Source: an uncultured Prevotellaceae bacterium (GTDB lineage: Bacteria > Bacteroidota > Bacteroidia > Bacteroidales > Bacteroidaceae). From it: a DNA stretch of 6,667 bases. Made by a program: the position numbers and the translations under genes. The stretch spans positions 1 through 6,667 of the forward strand of contig CAMJRQ010000066.1 in NCBI GenBank assembly GCA_946408305.1, written 5' to 3'. The notes beneath the pieces were generated by a model, which searched no databases, was not told the origin of the DNA, and worked only from the letters and a program-made list of their open reading frames with translations. Shown piece after piece: positions 6,194 to 6,667 of this stretch. Position 1 is the stretch's first letter, and every line of letters begins with the position of its first letter.

Positions 6194-6667
6194 ATGTTGA
6201 AGTCAAAAAGTCTGTTAATCGTGATGACGATGCTCGGCAGCCTGGCCATGGTCGGTTGCATGGGCAGCACGTCGTCGGCCAACGCCACGGGCGGCGAGCT
6301 CACCGGCGTGAAAGGCTCGGCCTACAACGAACCGACGCCCTACGGCATGGTGCCCGTGCACAAAGGTTCGCTCCGCGTGGGCCTCGAGACCAACGACACA
6401 CTCTGGGGCACCGAGTTCCCCGCCCGCGAAATCAGCGTGGACGGTTTCTGGATGGACGACAAGGAGGTGAGCAACGCCAAGTATCGCCAGTTTGTCTACT
6501 GGGTGCGCGACAGCATCATCCGCGAACGTCTGGCCGACCCCGCCTACGGAGGCGACGAGACCTACAAAATCGAGGAGGACAAGGAAGGCAACCCCATCAC
6601 TCCCCATCTGAACTGGAACAAGTCCATCCCCTGGAAGAAGGCCAACGAGGACGAGCAGCGGGCCATC
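6194..6667 (+). CDS. porK: Type IX secretion system lipoprotein PorK/GldK (3' partial)
   Basis: The first 158 residues are visible before the window ends. The N-terminus is a lipoprotein signal: MLKSKS, a hydrophobic stretch, then MVGC with the lipidated cysteine at residue 22. The residues after Cys (MGSTSS) lack the acidic surface-export signal known in some Bacteroidetes, consistent with a periplasm-facing lipoprotein. A formylglycine-generating-enzyme/sulfatase-modifying (SUMF1) type fold follows, seen in MVPVHKGSLRVG (52-63), ISVDGFWMDDKEVSNAKYRQ (80-99) and FVYWVRDSI; GldK/PorK are the T9SS members of that fold. With PorN it forms the periplasmic ring attached to the outer membrane. The gene begins 66 bp after porP on the same strand, without a terminator between them, so the two probably share a transcript. 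Few protein families carry this lipobox plus WMDxxEVxNxxYRQF pattern, so confidence is high despite truncation. Confidence 0.9.
   Translation, partial: MLKSKSLLIVMTMLGSLAMVGCMGSTSSANATGGELTGVKGSAYNEPTPYGMVPVHKGSLRVGLETNDTLWGTEFPAREISVDGFWMDDKEVSNAKYRQFVYWVRDSIIRERLADPAYGGDETYKIEEDKEGNPITPHLNWNKSIPWKKANEDEQRAI

Overview
The window looks like chromosomal DNA of a GC-rich member of the Bacteroidales, most likely Prevotellaceae or a close relative. The evidence is a BspA-type leucine-rich-repeat protein, Bacteroidetes-type promoters (TTTG, about 20 bp, TAnnTTTG), A-rich leaders instead of strong Shine-Dalgarno sites, and the start of a type IX secretion (T9SS) operon in the order porP-porK. The family-level placement is an inference from protein style; no database was searched.

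Layout. (1) Positions 1-1761, plus strand: the 3' part of a large secreted-type protein made of BspA-like (LRR_5) modules and ending in a two-loop dockerin-like calcium-binding domain. Its start lies outside the window. (2) Positions 1762-1925: convergent 3' ends, holding a C/G-rich hairpin and a very strong inverted repeat that probably terminates transcription from both sides. (3) Positions 1926-2273, minus strand: a 115-residue MerR-type regulator without an effector domain. (4) Positions 2274-2386: a divergent promoter region in which the two promoters interlock around one axis. (5) Positions 2387-5002, plus strand: full-length alanyl-tRNA synthetase, followed by an intrinsic terminator. 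(6) Positions 5130-6127, plus strand: a possible 20-residue leader ORF overlapping by four bases the start of a PorP/SprF-family outer-membrane protein. (7) Positions 6194-6667, plus strand: the 5' part of the T9SS lipoprotein PorK/GldK, cut by the window end.

The genes form three functional groups: a surface or secreted adhesin-like protein, a housekeeping pair (merR/alaS) sharing one promoter region, and the head of the T9SS core operon, where porL, porM and porN would be expected beyond the right edge. The LRR protein shows no type A T9SS sorting domain at its C-terminus, so its proximity to the T9SS genes does not by itself make it a cargo.

No clearly new biological system was found. The most unusual structures are the mirror-symmetric interlocked promoter pair, the porP leader ORF with ATGA overlap, and the modular expansion of the LRR-dockerin protein.
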